Shown here: one piece after another, positions 1-7,417 of the stretch
Position numbering within the stretch: position 1 is the stretch's first letter
Layout of the letters: each line of letters starts with the position of its first letter
Assembly: GCF_002291145.1 (NCBI RefSeq)
Contig: NZ_NTGE01000126.1
Coordinates: 1-64,000 of the forward strand
DNA from: Streptomyces sp. SA15
GTDB lineage: Bacteria; Actinomycetota; Actinomycetes; Streptomycetales; Streptomycetaceae
Direction of reading: 5' to 3'
DNA: 64,000 bases
Notes under the pieces: generated by a model
The model's input: the letters and a program-made list of their open reading frames with translations, nothing else
Databases searched by the model: none
Told to the model about the DNA's origin: nothing
Position numbers and translations under genes: made by a program

Positions 1-299
1 ACGGGTGCGTCCGCCCCGCGTCGGCCGGAGCAGGGCCGGGCGGCATGGATGGCACGGCCCTGCTCCGGCCGGCACGGACGGCTCATCCATGCGCGAGCCG
101 GGGCCGGGGGTCGGCGGCCTGGAGGGGCAGGGCCCGGCCGGTGGCTGTGCGTGCCGAACCCCGCGTCGGCAGGAGGCCGGCCGCGTCGGGAGGTCAGCTC
201 CGGCCCATGGCCCTCTCGAGGCGGTACGGACGGCACGGCCCTGCCTCCGTCGGCTCAGCCTTGCGCGAGGCCGAGCCGGAAGCACGCCGCGTCGGCAGG
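1..299. repeat. GC-rich degenerate repeat spacer downstream of rocD
   Basis: No convincing gene. The stretch contains diverged direct repeats: GGCACGGCCCTGC occurs at about 51 and 232, and GCGTCGG(G/C)AGGTCAGC at about 183 and 289. The second copy runs into the rocD stop codon. Short ORFs here have no recognisable domain. It reads as a 3' intergenic region built from small duplications. Confidence 0.4.
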
Positions 300-1523
300 T
301 CAGCCCCGCCCGACAACCCTCTCCAGCGCCCCGAGTGCCGACGCGAGCTCCGTCTCGGTGATCGTCAGCGGGGGTGCCAGTCGGATCGTGGAGCCGTGGG
401 TGTCCTTGACCAGGATGCCCTCCCGCAGGAGCCGTTCGCCGACCTCGCGGCCGGTGCCCACGGCGGGGTCGACGTCGACGCCGGCCCACAGCCCGCGGGC
501 GCGGAAGCCGACGACTCCCTTGCCGACCAGCTCGGTCAGACCGTCGCGCAGCACCGCCCCCAACTCGGTCGCCCGGCGCTGGAATTCGCCCGTCTCCAGC
601 AGCTCGACCACCGCCGTGCCGACCGCCGCGGCGAGCGGGTTGCCGCCGAACGTCGAGCCGTGCTCGCCCGGCCGCAGCACACCGAGCACGTCCCGGCGGG
701 CGACCACCGCGGAAACCGGCACGATGCCGCCGCCCAGCGCCTTGCCCAGCAGGAGTACGTCCGGGACGACCCCCTCGTGCTCGACGGCGAGCGTACGGCC
801 CGTGCGGCCGAGCCCCGACTGGATCTCGTCCGCGATGAACAGACAGCCCTCGCGGCGGGTGAGCTCGCGCACGCCGGTCAGATAGCCCTCGTCCGGGATG
901 ACCACCCCCGCCTCGCCCTGGATCGGCTCGATGAGCACGGCCGCCGTCGTCTCGTCGACCGCGGCCTCCAGGGCGGCCAGGTCGTTGTACGGGACGATCC
1001 GGAAGCCCGGAGTGAAGGGGCCGAAGCCCTGCCGCGCCGTCTCGTCCGTGGAGAAGCTCACGATCGTCGTCGTACGGCCGTGGAAGTTCTCGGCCGCGAC
1101 CACGATCGTCGCCTGATCGGCCGGGACGCCCTTCACCTCGTACGCCCACTTGCGCGCCACCTTGATGCCGCTCTCGACCGCCTCGGCGCCCGTGTTCATG
1201 GGCAGCACCATGTCCAGGCCGGTCAACTCGGCGAGCCGTTCGGCGAATTCGGCGAGCCGGTCGTTGTGGAAGGCGCGCGAGGTGAGCGTCAGCAGGTCGA
1301 GCTGCTCGTGGGCCGCCGCGATCAGCGCGGGATGGCGGTGGCCGAAGTTGAGGGCCGAGTAGCCGGCCAGCATGTCCAGGTAGCGGCGGCCCTCCACGTC
1401 CTCCACCCAGCTGCCCTCCCCACGGGCGACGACCACGGGCAGCGGGTGGTAGTTGTGCGCGAGGACGGGCTCCTCGGCGCGGATGAGGTCGGCGGACGAA
1501 CGCGTACGGACGGGTGCGGTCAT
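300..1523 (-). CDS. rocD: Ornithine aminotransferase
   Basis: PLP-dependent class III aminotransferase of 407 aa, a normal length for ornithine-oxo-acid transaminase, which converts ornithine plus 2-oxoglutarate to glutamate-5-semialdehyde and glutamate. The ADEIQSGLGRTG motif (residues about 231-242) supplies the cofactor-binding Asp. Lys261 in LLLGKALGGG is the expected Schiff-base lysine. The C-terminal STFGGNPLAAAV segment is also typical. The ATG at 1523 overlaps the upstream dimethylargininase stop by four bases (ATGA), so the two are translationally coupled. The frame stays open upstream but only as a shadow of ddaH. Context is arginine/ornithine catabolism feeding glutamate and proline pools. 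Confidence 0.93.
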   Translation of the reverse strand: MTAPVRTRSSADLIRAEEPVLAHNYHPLPVVVARGEGSWVEDVEGRRYLDMLAGYSALNFGHRHPALIAAAHEQLDLLTLTSRAFHNDRLAEFAERLAELTGLDMVLPMNTGAEAVESGIKVARKWAYEVKGVPADQATIVVAAENFHGRTTTIVSFSTDETARQGFGPFTPGFRIVPYNDLAALEAAVDETTAAVLIEPIQGEAGVVIPDEGYLTGVRELTRREGCLFIADEIQSGLGRTGRTLAVEHEGVVPDVLLLGKALGGGIVPVSAVVARRDVLGVLRPGEHGSTFGGNPLAAAVGTAVVELLETGEFQRRATELGAVLRDGLTELVGKGVVGFRARGLWAGVDVDPAVGTGREVGERLLREGILVKDTHGSTIRLAPPLTITETELASALGALERVVGRG

Positions 1524-2332
1524 GAGCGGATCTCCTGGGTGCAGCACTTGATGCCGCCGCCGGCCTTCCGGAACTCGGACAGGTCGACGGGGACGGGGAC
1601 ATAGCCGTGCTCGCCAAGGCGGGCGGCGAGCGCCTCCGCCTGCGGCGCGATGAAGACGTGGCGACCGTCGGACACGGAGTTCAGGCCGAAGGCCATCGCG
1701 TCCTCGCGGGTGGCGAGCACCGCGTCCGGGTACAGCCGGGCCAGCACCTCGCGACTGCCGGGGGAGAAGGCCTCCGGGTAGTACACGATGTTGTCGTCGT
1801 CGAGCACGAACAACGCCGTGTCCAGGTGGTAGAAGTACGGATCCACCAGCGTCAGGCTGATCACCGGGTGCCCGAAGAACTCCTGCACCTCGCGGTGCGC
1901 CTCCCGGGTCGTACGGAACCCGGTGCCGGCCAGGAGGTACCGGCCCGTCCAGACCAGATCGCCCTCGCCCTCGCAGACGGACTCGGGGTGGTGGACGTCG
2001 TAGCCCGCCGCCTTGAACCACGTCGCGTAGTGCCGGGACTCGGGGCGCCGCTCGGGCGCGTGGAAGAGGGAGCCGAAGACGCGGCCGTCGACCACGACCG
2101 CCGAGTTCGCGGCGAAGACCATGTCCGGGAGACCGGGAACCGGCTCCACGGTGTCGACGGTGTGGCCGTGGGCCCGGTAGGCGCGGATCAGCGCCTGCCA
2201 CTGCTCGCGGGCCAGATCGACGTCGACGCGGGTGTCGGGATGCATCCAGGGATTGATCGCGTACTGCACGGCGAAGTGTCTGGGTTCGCAGACGAGGAAA
2301 CGCCGTCGGCGCGGCACACGGGTATCGGTCAC
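1520..2332 (-). CDS. ddaH: Dimethylargininase / amidinotransferase-family hydrolase
   Basis: A 270-aa guanidino-group hydrolase of the amidinotransferase/DDAH superfamily. It likely hydrolyses methylated arginines to citrulline. Visible motifs are FLVCEPRHFAVQYAINPWM near the N terminus, the substrate-binding GEGDLVWTG segment, and a C-terminal GGGIKCCTQE that carries the nucleophilic cysteine. It is the first gene of a ddaH-rocD operon with an ATGA overlap, and a co-directional Lrp regulator gene lies just upstream. Pairing with rocD is common in Streptomyces and fits arginine-derivative catabolism. Arginine deiminase is less likely because the protein is far shorter than ArcA (about 410 aa). 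Confidence 0.87.
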   Translation of the reverse strand: MTDTRVPRRRRFLVCEPRHFAVQYAINPWMHPDTRVDVDLAREQWQALIRAYRAHGHTVDTVEPVPGLPDMVFAANSAVVVDGRVFGSLFHAPERRPESRHYATWFKAAGYDVHHPESVCEGEGDLVWTGRYLLAGTGFRTTREAHREVQEFFGHPVISLTLVDPYFYHLDTALFVLDDDNIVYYPEAFSPGSREVLARLYPDAVLATREDAMAFGLNSVSDGRHVFIAPQAEALAARLGEHGYVPVPVDLSEFRKAGGGIKCCTQEIRS

Positions 2333-2486
2333 AGAGGGGTTCCTCCGCTTCCTGCGGTGTCAACTGAGGGGTGACACCAAGGTAGGAAGGGACGGCGACG
2401 GCCGACAAGAAACGAGAATTGCGCGCTCGCGCAGGAACGCTGCGTATTCGGTCGCTTCCGCGCAGGTCTGCTGCGTGCGCCGGCGC

Positions 2487-2972
2487 TCACTCCGGCGCAG
2501 GCTGGCTCGCGCCCGCCTCCGGGCTCTCCGGGATGAGGTGGGACAGCACCATCACACTGATCGTCTTCCGGATGAACGGCTCCGCGCGGATCCGCTCCAG
2601 CACCTCCTCGAAGTGCTCCACGTCCCGCGCCCGCACATGCAGCAGCGCGTCCGCCCCGCCGGTCACCGTCATCGCCGCGGCGATCTCCGGGTGGTTGCGG
2701 ACGACCTCCGCGAGCCGCCTGGGCGGGGCCGCGCCCTCGCAGTACACCTCGACGTACGCCTCCGTACGCCAGCCCAGCGCCGACGGCCGCACCGTGGCCG
2801 TGAACCCGGTGATCACCCCCGTGTCCCGCAGCCGGTCCACCCGCCGCTTGACCGCCGTCGCGGACAGACCGACGGCCGCGCCTATCTCGGCGAAAGAAGT
2901 CCGCGCGTTCGCCATCAACGCGGTGACGATCTTCCGGTCGAGCTCGTCGAACGGCGTGGGCCTGCTGTTCAT
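2487..2972 (-). CDS. Lrp/AsnC family transcriptional regulator
   Basis: A 161-aa regulator with an AsnC-type winged helix-turn-helix (residues about 9-60, FDELDRKIVTALMANAR then AVGLSATAVKRRVDRL) and a C-terminal RAM ligand domain (about 75-150) with the ADALLHVRARD strand. It lies about 150 bp upstream of ddaH-rocD on the same strand. By family behaviour and position it probably responds to an amino acid such as arginine or ornithine and controls the neighbouring operon. The ligand cannot be read from sequence. Confidence 0.9.
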   Translation of the reverse strand: MNSRPTPFDELDRKIVTALMANARTSFAEIGAAVGLSATAVKRRVDRLRDTGVITGFTATVRPSALGWRTEAYVEVYCEGAAPPRRLAEVVRNHPEIAAAMTVTGGADALLHVRARDVEHFEEVLERIRAEPFIRKTISVMVLSHLIPESPEAGASQPAPE

Positions 2973-3050
2973 GCGGGCACTGTATCCAGCGGAAAGGTCA
3001 GGACCCCGGCACGTGTCCAGGCGTACGAATAACTCCTACACTCCGGGTTC

Positions 3051-3800
3051 ATGCTGCGCGCCCTGGCTGTCGACGACGAACGCCCCTCGCTGGAGGAACT
3101 CCTCTACCTGCTGAACGCGGATCCCCGCATCGGCAGCGCTCAGGGCGCGGGCGACGCGACCGAGGCTCTGCGCCGGATCAACCGGGCGCTGGAGTCCGGG
3201 CCCGACGGGCCCGAGGCCATCGACGTCGTCTTCCTCGACATCAACATGCCCGGCCTCGACGGCCTCGACCTGGCCCGGCTGCTCACCGGGTTCGCCAAGC
3301 CCCCGCTCGTCGTGTTCGTCACCGCCCACGAGGACTTCGCCGTCCAGGCCTTCGACCTCAAGGCCGTCGACTACGTGCTCAAGCCCGTCCGCAAGGAACG
3401 CCTCGCCGAGGCCGTCCGCCGGGCCGCCGAACGCCGCGACACGGCCCCCCGTATCCCCGTGCACGAGCCCGACCCCGACCACATCCCCGTCGAGCTGGGC
3501 GGCGTGACCCGCTTCGTCTCCGTCGACGACATCACGCACGTCGAGGCCCAGGGCGACTACGCCCGGCTGCACACCGACAAGGGCAGCCACCTCGTACGGA
3601 TCCCGCTGTCCACCCTGGAGGAGCGCTGGCGCTCCCGCGGCTTCGTCCGCATCCACCGCCGCCACCTGGTCGCCCTGCGCCACGTCGGCGAGCTACGCCT
3701 GGACGCGGGTACCGTGAGCGTCCTGGTCGGCTCCGAGGAACTCCAGGTCAGCCGCCGCCACGCCCGCGAGCTGCGGGACCTGCTGATGAGGAGGCCGTGA
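3051..3800 (+). CDS. LytT/AlgR-type response regulator (REC + LytTR)
   Basis: A 249-aa response regulator. The receiver domain spans residues 1-125 with acidic residues VDDE, phospho-acceptor Asp63 in VVFLDINMPGLDGLDLA, and the switch lysine in DYVLKPVRK. The C-terminal LytTR DNA-binding domain (about 145-249) contains RFVSVDDITHVEAQGDYARLHT and FVRIHRRHLV. It starts an operon with a membrane protein, a sodium symporter and a LytS-type histidine kinase (6028-7233), which is its evident partner. Its stop overlaps the next gene by GTGA. By analogy with LytTR systems that control nutrient uptake, it probably induces the symporter in response to its substrate. Confidence 0.92.
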   Translation: MLRALAVDDERPSLEELLYLLNADPRIGSAQGAGDATEALRRINRALESGPDGPEAIDVVFLDINMPGLDGLDLARLLTGFAKPPLVVFVTAHEDFAVQAFDLKAVDYVLKPVRKERLAEAVRRAAERRDTAPRIPVHEPDPDHIPVELGGVTRFVSVDDITHVEAQGDYARLHTDKGSHLVRIPLSTLEERWRSRGFVRIHRRHLVALRHVGELRLDAGTVSVLVGSEELQVSRRHARELRDLLMRRP

Positions 3801-4162
3801 CGGTGCCCCAGAACCCCACCGAACGCCGTGTCGTCGTCACCGGCCCGCCCCGCCGGGTCCGCCGGGTCCCCGGCTACTACCGCCCGCGCACCGAGATCGA
3901 CGAACAGACCACCCTCGGCCACACCTACGTCCGCTCCCTGATGCGCACCCAGCTGCGCGCCGCCCTGACCGTGTTCGCGGTCCTCGGCCTCCTCATCGGC
4001 CCGCTGCCGCTGCTCTTCGCCGCGATGCCCGACGCCCGCGGCCTCGAATGGGCCGTCCTGGGCTTCGGCCTCTACCTGCCGCTCGTCCTGCTCGCCCGCT
4101 GGGCCGTGCGCCGCGCCGAGCGCAACGAACGCGACTTCGTGCGCCTGGTCGAAGACCGATGA
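3797..4162 (+). CDS. Small two-TM membrane protein associated with the symporter
   Basis: A 121-aa protein starting at GTG 3797, which overlaps the response-regulator stop. A basic N terminus (RRVRRVPGYYRPR) precedes two hydrophobic segments, about residues 56-78 and 84-102, and a charged tail. Small membrane proteins of DUF485-like type commonly precede acetate/monocarboxylate symporters and are thought to assist them. This protein occupies that position, but I cannot confirm family membership by eye. Its stop codon overlaps an eight-codon mini-ORF that leads into the symporter start. Confidence 0.75.
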   Translation: MTVPQNPTERRVVVTGPPRRVRRVPGYYRPRTEIDEQTTLGHTYVRSLMRTQLRAALTVFAVLGLLIGPLPLLFAAMPDARGLEWAVLGFGLYLPLVLLARWAVRRAERNERDFVRLVEDR

Positions 4163-4187
4163 ACCGGCGAGCCCAAGACCGATGAAC
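4152..4187 (+). repeat. 23-bp partial tandem duplication with an 8-codon bridging mini-ORF (4159-4185)
   Basis: AAGACCGATGAAC occurs at 4152-4164 and again at 4175-4187, a 23-bp period. ATG 4159 overlaps the stop of the upstream gene. It reads MNRRAQDR and ends at TGA 4183-4185, which overlaps the symporter ATG at 4182. Two ATGA junctions are therefore linked by eight codons, apparently created by duplicating the original junction. Whether the mini-ORF is translated is unknown; it could pass terminating ribosomes to the symporter start. Confidence 0.7.
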
Positions 4188-5894
4188 TCGAACTACGCCG
4201 TCCCCGCCGTCGCCCTCGTCGTCGTGGCGACCGTCCTCGTCGGCGCCTTCGGCCTGCGCATATCCCGTACCACCTCCGACTTCTACGTCGCCTCCCGCAC
4301 CGTCGGCCCCCGCCTGAACGCGGCCGCCATCAGCGGCGAGTACCTCTCCGCCGCCTCCTTCCTGGGCATCGCCGGCCTGGTCCTGGTGCAGGGCCCGGAC
4401 ATGCTCTGGTACCCGGTCGGCTACACCGCCGGCTATCTGGTCCTGCTCCTGTTCGTCGCCGCCCCGCTGCGCCGCTCCGGCGCCTACACGCTCCCCGACT
4501 TCGCCGAGGCCCGGCTCGCCTCCCAGGCGGTACGGCGGCTGGCGGGCGCCTTCGTCGTCGGGGTCGGCTGGCTGTACCTGCTGCCCCAGCTCCAGGGCGC
4601 CGGACTGACCCTGACCGTGCTGACCGGGGCGCCCGCATGGCTCGGCGGCGTGATCGTCGCGGCCGTCGTGGTGGCCACCGTCGCCGCCGGAGGCATGCGC
4701 AGCATCACCTTCGTGCAGGCCTTCCAGTACTGGCTCAAACTCACCGCCCTGCTCGTCCCCGCCCTCTTCCTCGTCCTGGCCTGGCAGGGCGACGGAGCCC
4801 ACCGCCACGCCTTCGACGAACCGGCCACCTTCCGCGAGCAGCGGGTCGTCCGTGTCGACGACCGTCTCGACCTGAAGCTGGACGCGCCGCTGACCGTCAC
4901 GGTGAGCGGCACGATCGACGGCCGCCCGCACGACGACGACCGGATCCGTCTCCCCGCCGGCACGCACCGCATCGAACAGGGCACCCGGCTGACCTTCGCC
5001 AAGGACGCCCCCGTCCCGGCCGCCGACCGCGGCAGCAACGGCGGCATGTCGACCTCCCTGGCCGCGGGCCGCGAGGAACGCCCGCTCTACGCGACGTACG
5101 GGCTGATCCTCGCCACCTTCCTCGGCACCATGGGCCTGCCGCACGTCGTCGTCCGCTTCTACACCAGCCCGCACGGCGTCGCCGCCCGCCGCACGACCGT
5201 CGCCGTGCTCGCCCTGATCGGCGGCTTCTACCTGCTGCCGCCCGTCTACGGCGCCCTCGGCAGGCTCTACGCCCCCGAACTCGCCCTCACCGGCGACGCG
5301 GACGCCGCCGTCCTGCTGCTGCCCGAGCGCGTGATCGGCGGGCTCGGCGGCGACCTGCTCGGCGCGCTGGTGGCGGGCGGGGCCTTCGCCGCGTTCCTGT
5401 CCACCGCCTCGGGGCTGACCATGGCCGTGGCGGGCGTCCTCACCCAGGACGTGCTGCCCTCGCGCGGTGTCCGGCACTTCCGGCTGGGCACGGTGCTCGC
5501 CATGGCCGTACCGCTCGCGGCCAGCATGCTGGTCGGCGGGCTCCCGGTCGCCGACGCCGTCGGGCTGGCCTTCGCCGTGTCCGCGTCCTCCTTCTGCCCG
5601 CTGCTCGTCCTCGGTATCTGGTGGCGGCGGCTGACCCCGCCGGGCGCCGCCGCGGGCATGCTGATGGGCGGCGGCTCCGCGTTCGTCGCCGTGGCCGTGA
5701 CCATGGCGGGCTTCCCGGGCACGGGCGGGCTGCACGCCCTGCTCGCCTGGCCCGCGCTCTGGTCGGTGCCGCTGGGCTTCCTCACCATGGTGCTGGTGTC
5801 CCTGGCGACGGCGGGGCGCGTACCGGCGGGGACGGCGGCCATCCTGGCCCGCTTCCATCTGCCGGAGGAGCTGAGGGCGGAGGTGAAGGCATGA
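4182..5894 (+). CDS. Sodium:solute symporter, acetate/monocarboxylate type (ActP/MctC-like)
   Basis: A 570-aa SSS-family permease with about 13 hydrophobic segments. Family features include LRISRTTSDFYVASRTVGP, NAAAISGEYLSAASFLGIAG and the Na+-site region FAAFLSTASGLTMAVAGVL. Between two membrane helices (about residues 208-300) is an unusually long polar loop rich in Asp, Arg and His, as in actinobacterial MctC-like carriers. It probably imports acetate, pyruvate or related monocarboxylates with Na+. The stop overlaps the ATG of the next small ORF (ATGA). Placement between the response regulator and histidine kinase implies substrate-responsive control of its own uptake. Confidence 0.88.
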   Translation: MNSNYAVPAVALVVVATVLVGAFGLRISRTTSDFYVASRTVGPRLNAAAISGEYLSAASFLGIAGLVLVQGPDMLWYPVGYTAGYLVLLLFVAAPLRRSGAYTLPDFAEARLASQAVRRLAGAFVVGVGWLYLLPQLQGAGLTLTVLTGAPAWLGGVIVAAVVVATVAAGGMRSITFVQAFQYWLKLTALLVPALFLVLAWQGDGAHRHAFDEPATFREQRVVRVDDRLDLKLDAPLTVTVSGTIDGRPHDDDRIRLPAGTHRIEQGTRLTFAKDAPVPAADRGSNGGMSTSLAAGREERPLYATYGLILATFLGTMGLPHVVVRFYTSPHGVAARRTTVAVLALIGGFYLLPPVYGALGRLYAPELALTGDADAAVLLLPERVIGGLGGDLLGALVAGGAFAAFLSTASGLTMAVAGVLTQDVLPSRGVRHFRLGTVLAMAVPLAASMLVGGLPVADAVGLAFAVSASSFCPLLVLGIWWRRLTPPGAAAGMLMGGGSAFVAVAVTMAGFPGTGGLHALLAWPALWSVPLGFLTMVLVSLATAGRVPAGTAAILARFHLPEELRAEVKA

Positions 5895-6031
5895 GAGGTC
5901 TTCACGGAGGGCCGGGCGCGGTCGTGGTGGAGGCGATGAGCGGTTTTCACGGAGGGCCGGGCGCGGTCGTGGTGGAGACGACGAGCGATCTCCACGAAGG
6001 GCTCGGTGCGGTCGTGGCGGTGAGCGCATGA
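5891..6031 (+). CDS. 46-aa peptide made of three tandem 15-residue repeats
   Basis: A small ORF built from three 45-bp direct repeats starting at 5891, 5936 and 5981. The repeat unit reads about MSGFHGGPGAVVVE(A/T); copies 1 and 2 are nearly identical and copy 3 has diverged. Its ATG overlaps the symporter stop, and its TGA (6029-6031) overlaps the histidine kinase ATG at 6028. It is therefore coupled on both sides. The repeat start resembles the kinase start (MSGF), suggesting expansion of the original symporter/kinase junction. There is no known domain. It may be only a translational bridge or a real short peptide. Confidence 0.55.
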   Translation: MRGLHGGPGAVVVEAMSGFHGGPGAVVVETTSDLHEGLGAVVAVSA

Positions 6032-7233
6032 GCGGATTCCTCGCCGGCCTGTGCGTGGCGATCCTCCCCGTCCTGGCCGCCGGGTTCTGGCTCGGCCGCC
6101 GCACCACACGCCCGCAGCACCTCGGCGGACTCGGCACCCCCGTCGAACACGCCACCTTCCAGACCCTGCACACCGCATCCCTCGCCGCGCCCCCGCTGCG
6201 GGCGGGCCTGACGGAGGAGACCGCGCGCAAGTCGGCCCGTCGGCTGCGCTCCCTGCTCGGCACGGACGCGCTGTGCCTGACCGACCAGAAGGAGGTCCTG
6301 GTCTGGGACGGCGTGGGCGAGCATCACCGCGCCGAGATCATGGAACGCCTCGCCGGCCCCCTGGAGACCGGCCGCGGCGAAGCCTTCCGCTTGGAGTGCG
6401 ACGCCCCCGACTGCCCGGTGCGCTGGGCGGTCGTCGCCCCCCTCACCGTCGACGACCGCGTCCACGGAGCCCTCGTCGCCTGCGCACCCCGCGAGTCCGC
6501 CGTGCTCGTCCGGGCCGCCGGAGAGGTCGCCCGCTGGGTCTCCGTCCAACTCGAACTCGCCGACCTCGACCAGTCCCGCACCCGCCTGATCGAGGCCGAG
6601 ATCAAGGCCCTGCGCGCCCAGATCTCCCCGCACTTCATCTTCAACTCGCTCGCGGTGATCGCCTCGTTCGTCCGCACCGACCCCGAGCGCGCCCGTGAAC
6701 TGCTCCTGGAATTCGCCGACTTCACTCGCTACTCGTTCCGACGGCACGGCGACTTCACCACCCTCGCCGACGAACTCCACGCCATCGACCATTACTTGGC
6801 GCTCGTCCGGGCACGCTTCGGCGACCGCCTCTCCGTCACCCTGCAGATCGCCCCCGAGGTACTGCCGGTCGCCCTGCCCTTCCTCTGCCTCCAGCCGCTC
6901 GTCGAGAACGCCGTCAAACACGGCCTGGAGGGCAAGGCCGACAAAAGCCATATCAGCATCACCGCGCAGGACGCCGGCGCCGAGGCCCTGGTCGTCATCG
7001 AGGACGACGGCGCCGGAATGGACCCCGTCCTGCTGAGCCGTATCCTCGCCGGCGAGGTCAGCCCGTCCGGCGGCATCGGACTGTCCAACGTCGACGACCG
7101 CCTCCGCCAGGTCTACGGCGACGACTACGGCCTGGTCATCGAGACCGCCGTGGGAGCGGGCATGAAAATCACCGCCCGGCTGCCGAAGTATCAGCCGGGC
7201 GTGCACTCGGCGGGCCGCCTCAGCGACGGATGA
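6028..7233 (+). CDS. LytS-type sensor histidine kinase
   Basis: A 401-aa kinase. An N-terminal membrane helix (about residues 3-22, GLCVAILPVLAAGFWLG) is followed by a GAF-like sensory region (about 50-180) and a His_kinase domain with phospho-acceptor His202 in QISPHFIFNSL. A GHKL ATPase domain carries the N box VENAVKHG (about 291) and G boxes EDDGAGM and GGIGLSNVDDRL. It is the last gene of the LytT-symporter operon and the likely partner of that LytTR regulator. With only one N-terminal helix and a cytosolic GAF-like region, it probably senses an internal metabolite or the state of the symporter. Confidence 0.92.
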   Translation: MSGFLAGLCVAILPVLAAGFWLGRRTTRPQHLGGLGTPVEHATFQTLHTASLAAPPLRAGLTEETARKSARRLRSLLGTDALCLTDQKEVLVWDGVGEHHRAEIMERLAGPLETGRGEAFRLECDAPDCPVRWAVVAPLTVDDRVHGALVACAPRESAVLVRAAGEVARWVSVQLELADLDQSRTRLIEAEIKALRAQISPHFIFNSLAVIASFVRTDPERARELLLEFADFTRYSFRRHGDFTTLADELHAIDHYLALVRARFGDRLSVTLQIAPEVLPVALPFLCLQPLVENAVKHGLEGKADKSHISITAQDAGAEALVVIEDDGAGMDPVLLSRILAGEVSPSGGIGLSNVDDRLRQVYGDDYGLVIETAVGAGMKITARLPKYQPGVHSAGRLSDG

Positions 7234-7404
7234 TCAGGTGCTCTTGGTGGCCACCATCCCGAGGGTGATCAGTCCCAGTACGACCCAGCCGAACCACAGC
7301 CAGCCGTTGCTGCCGAGTGCCACCGTGTAGGCCGTCACCACGACGAGTCCGCCGACGGTGAGCACCCCCATCGTCTTGGTCGAGCCGTCCGTAGAACCGG
7401 GCAT
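7234..7404 (-). CDS. 56-aa small membrane protein
   Basis: The minus-strand frame from ATG 7404 encodes a short polar N terminus (MPGSTDGSTKT) and two hydrophobic segments, about residues 12-29 and 35-52, ending KST. The stop abuts the stop of the LytS kinase gene with no gap, so the two genes are convergent. It lies 13 bp downstream of the Ser/Thr kinase gene on the same strand and may belong to that transcript. Function is unknown. The compact two-helix layout and clean spacing argue that it is real. Confidence 0.65.
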   Translation of the reverse strand: MPGSTDGSTKTMGVLTVGGLVVVTAYTVALGSNGWLWFGWVVLGLITLGMVATKST

Positions 7405-7417
7405 CGCAACACCCTCC

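Noticed and set aside
300..2408. 702-aa minus-strand ORF that extends rocD upstream
   Set aside because: The N-terminal half is an out-of-frame reading of ddaH; rocD homology begins at MTAPVRTR, and the ATGA overlap sets the start at 1523.
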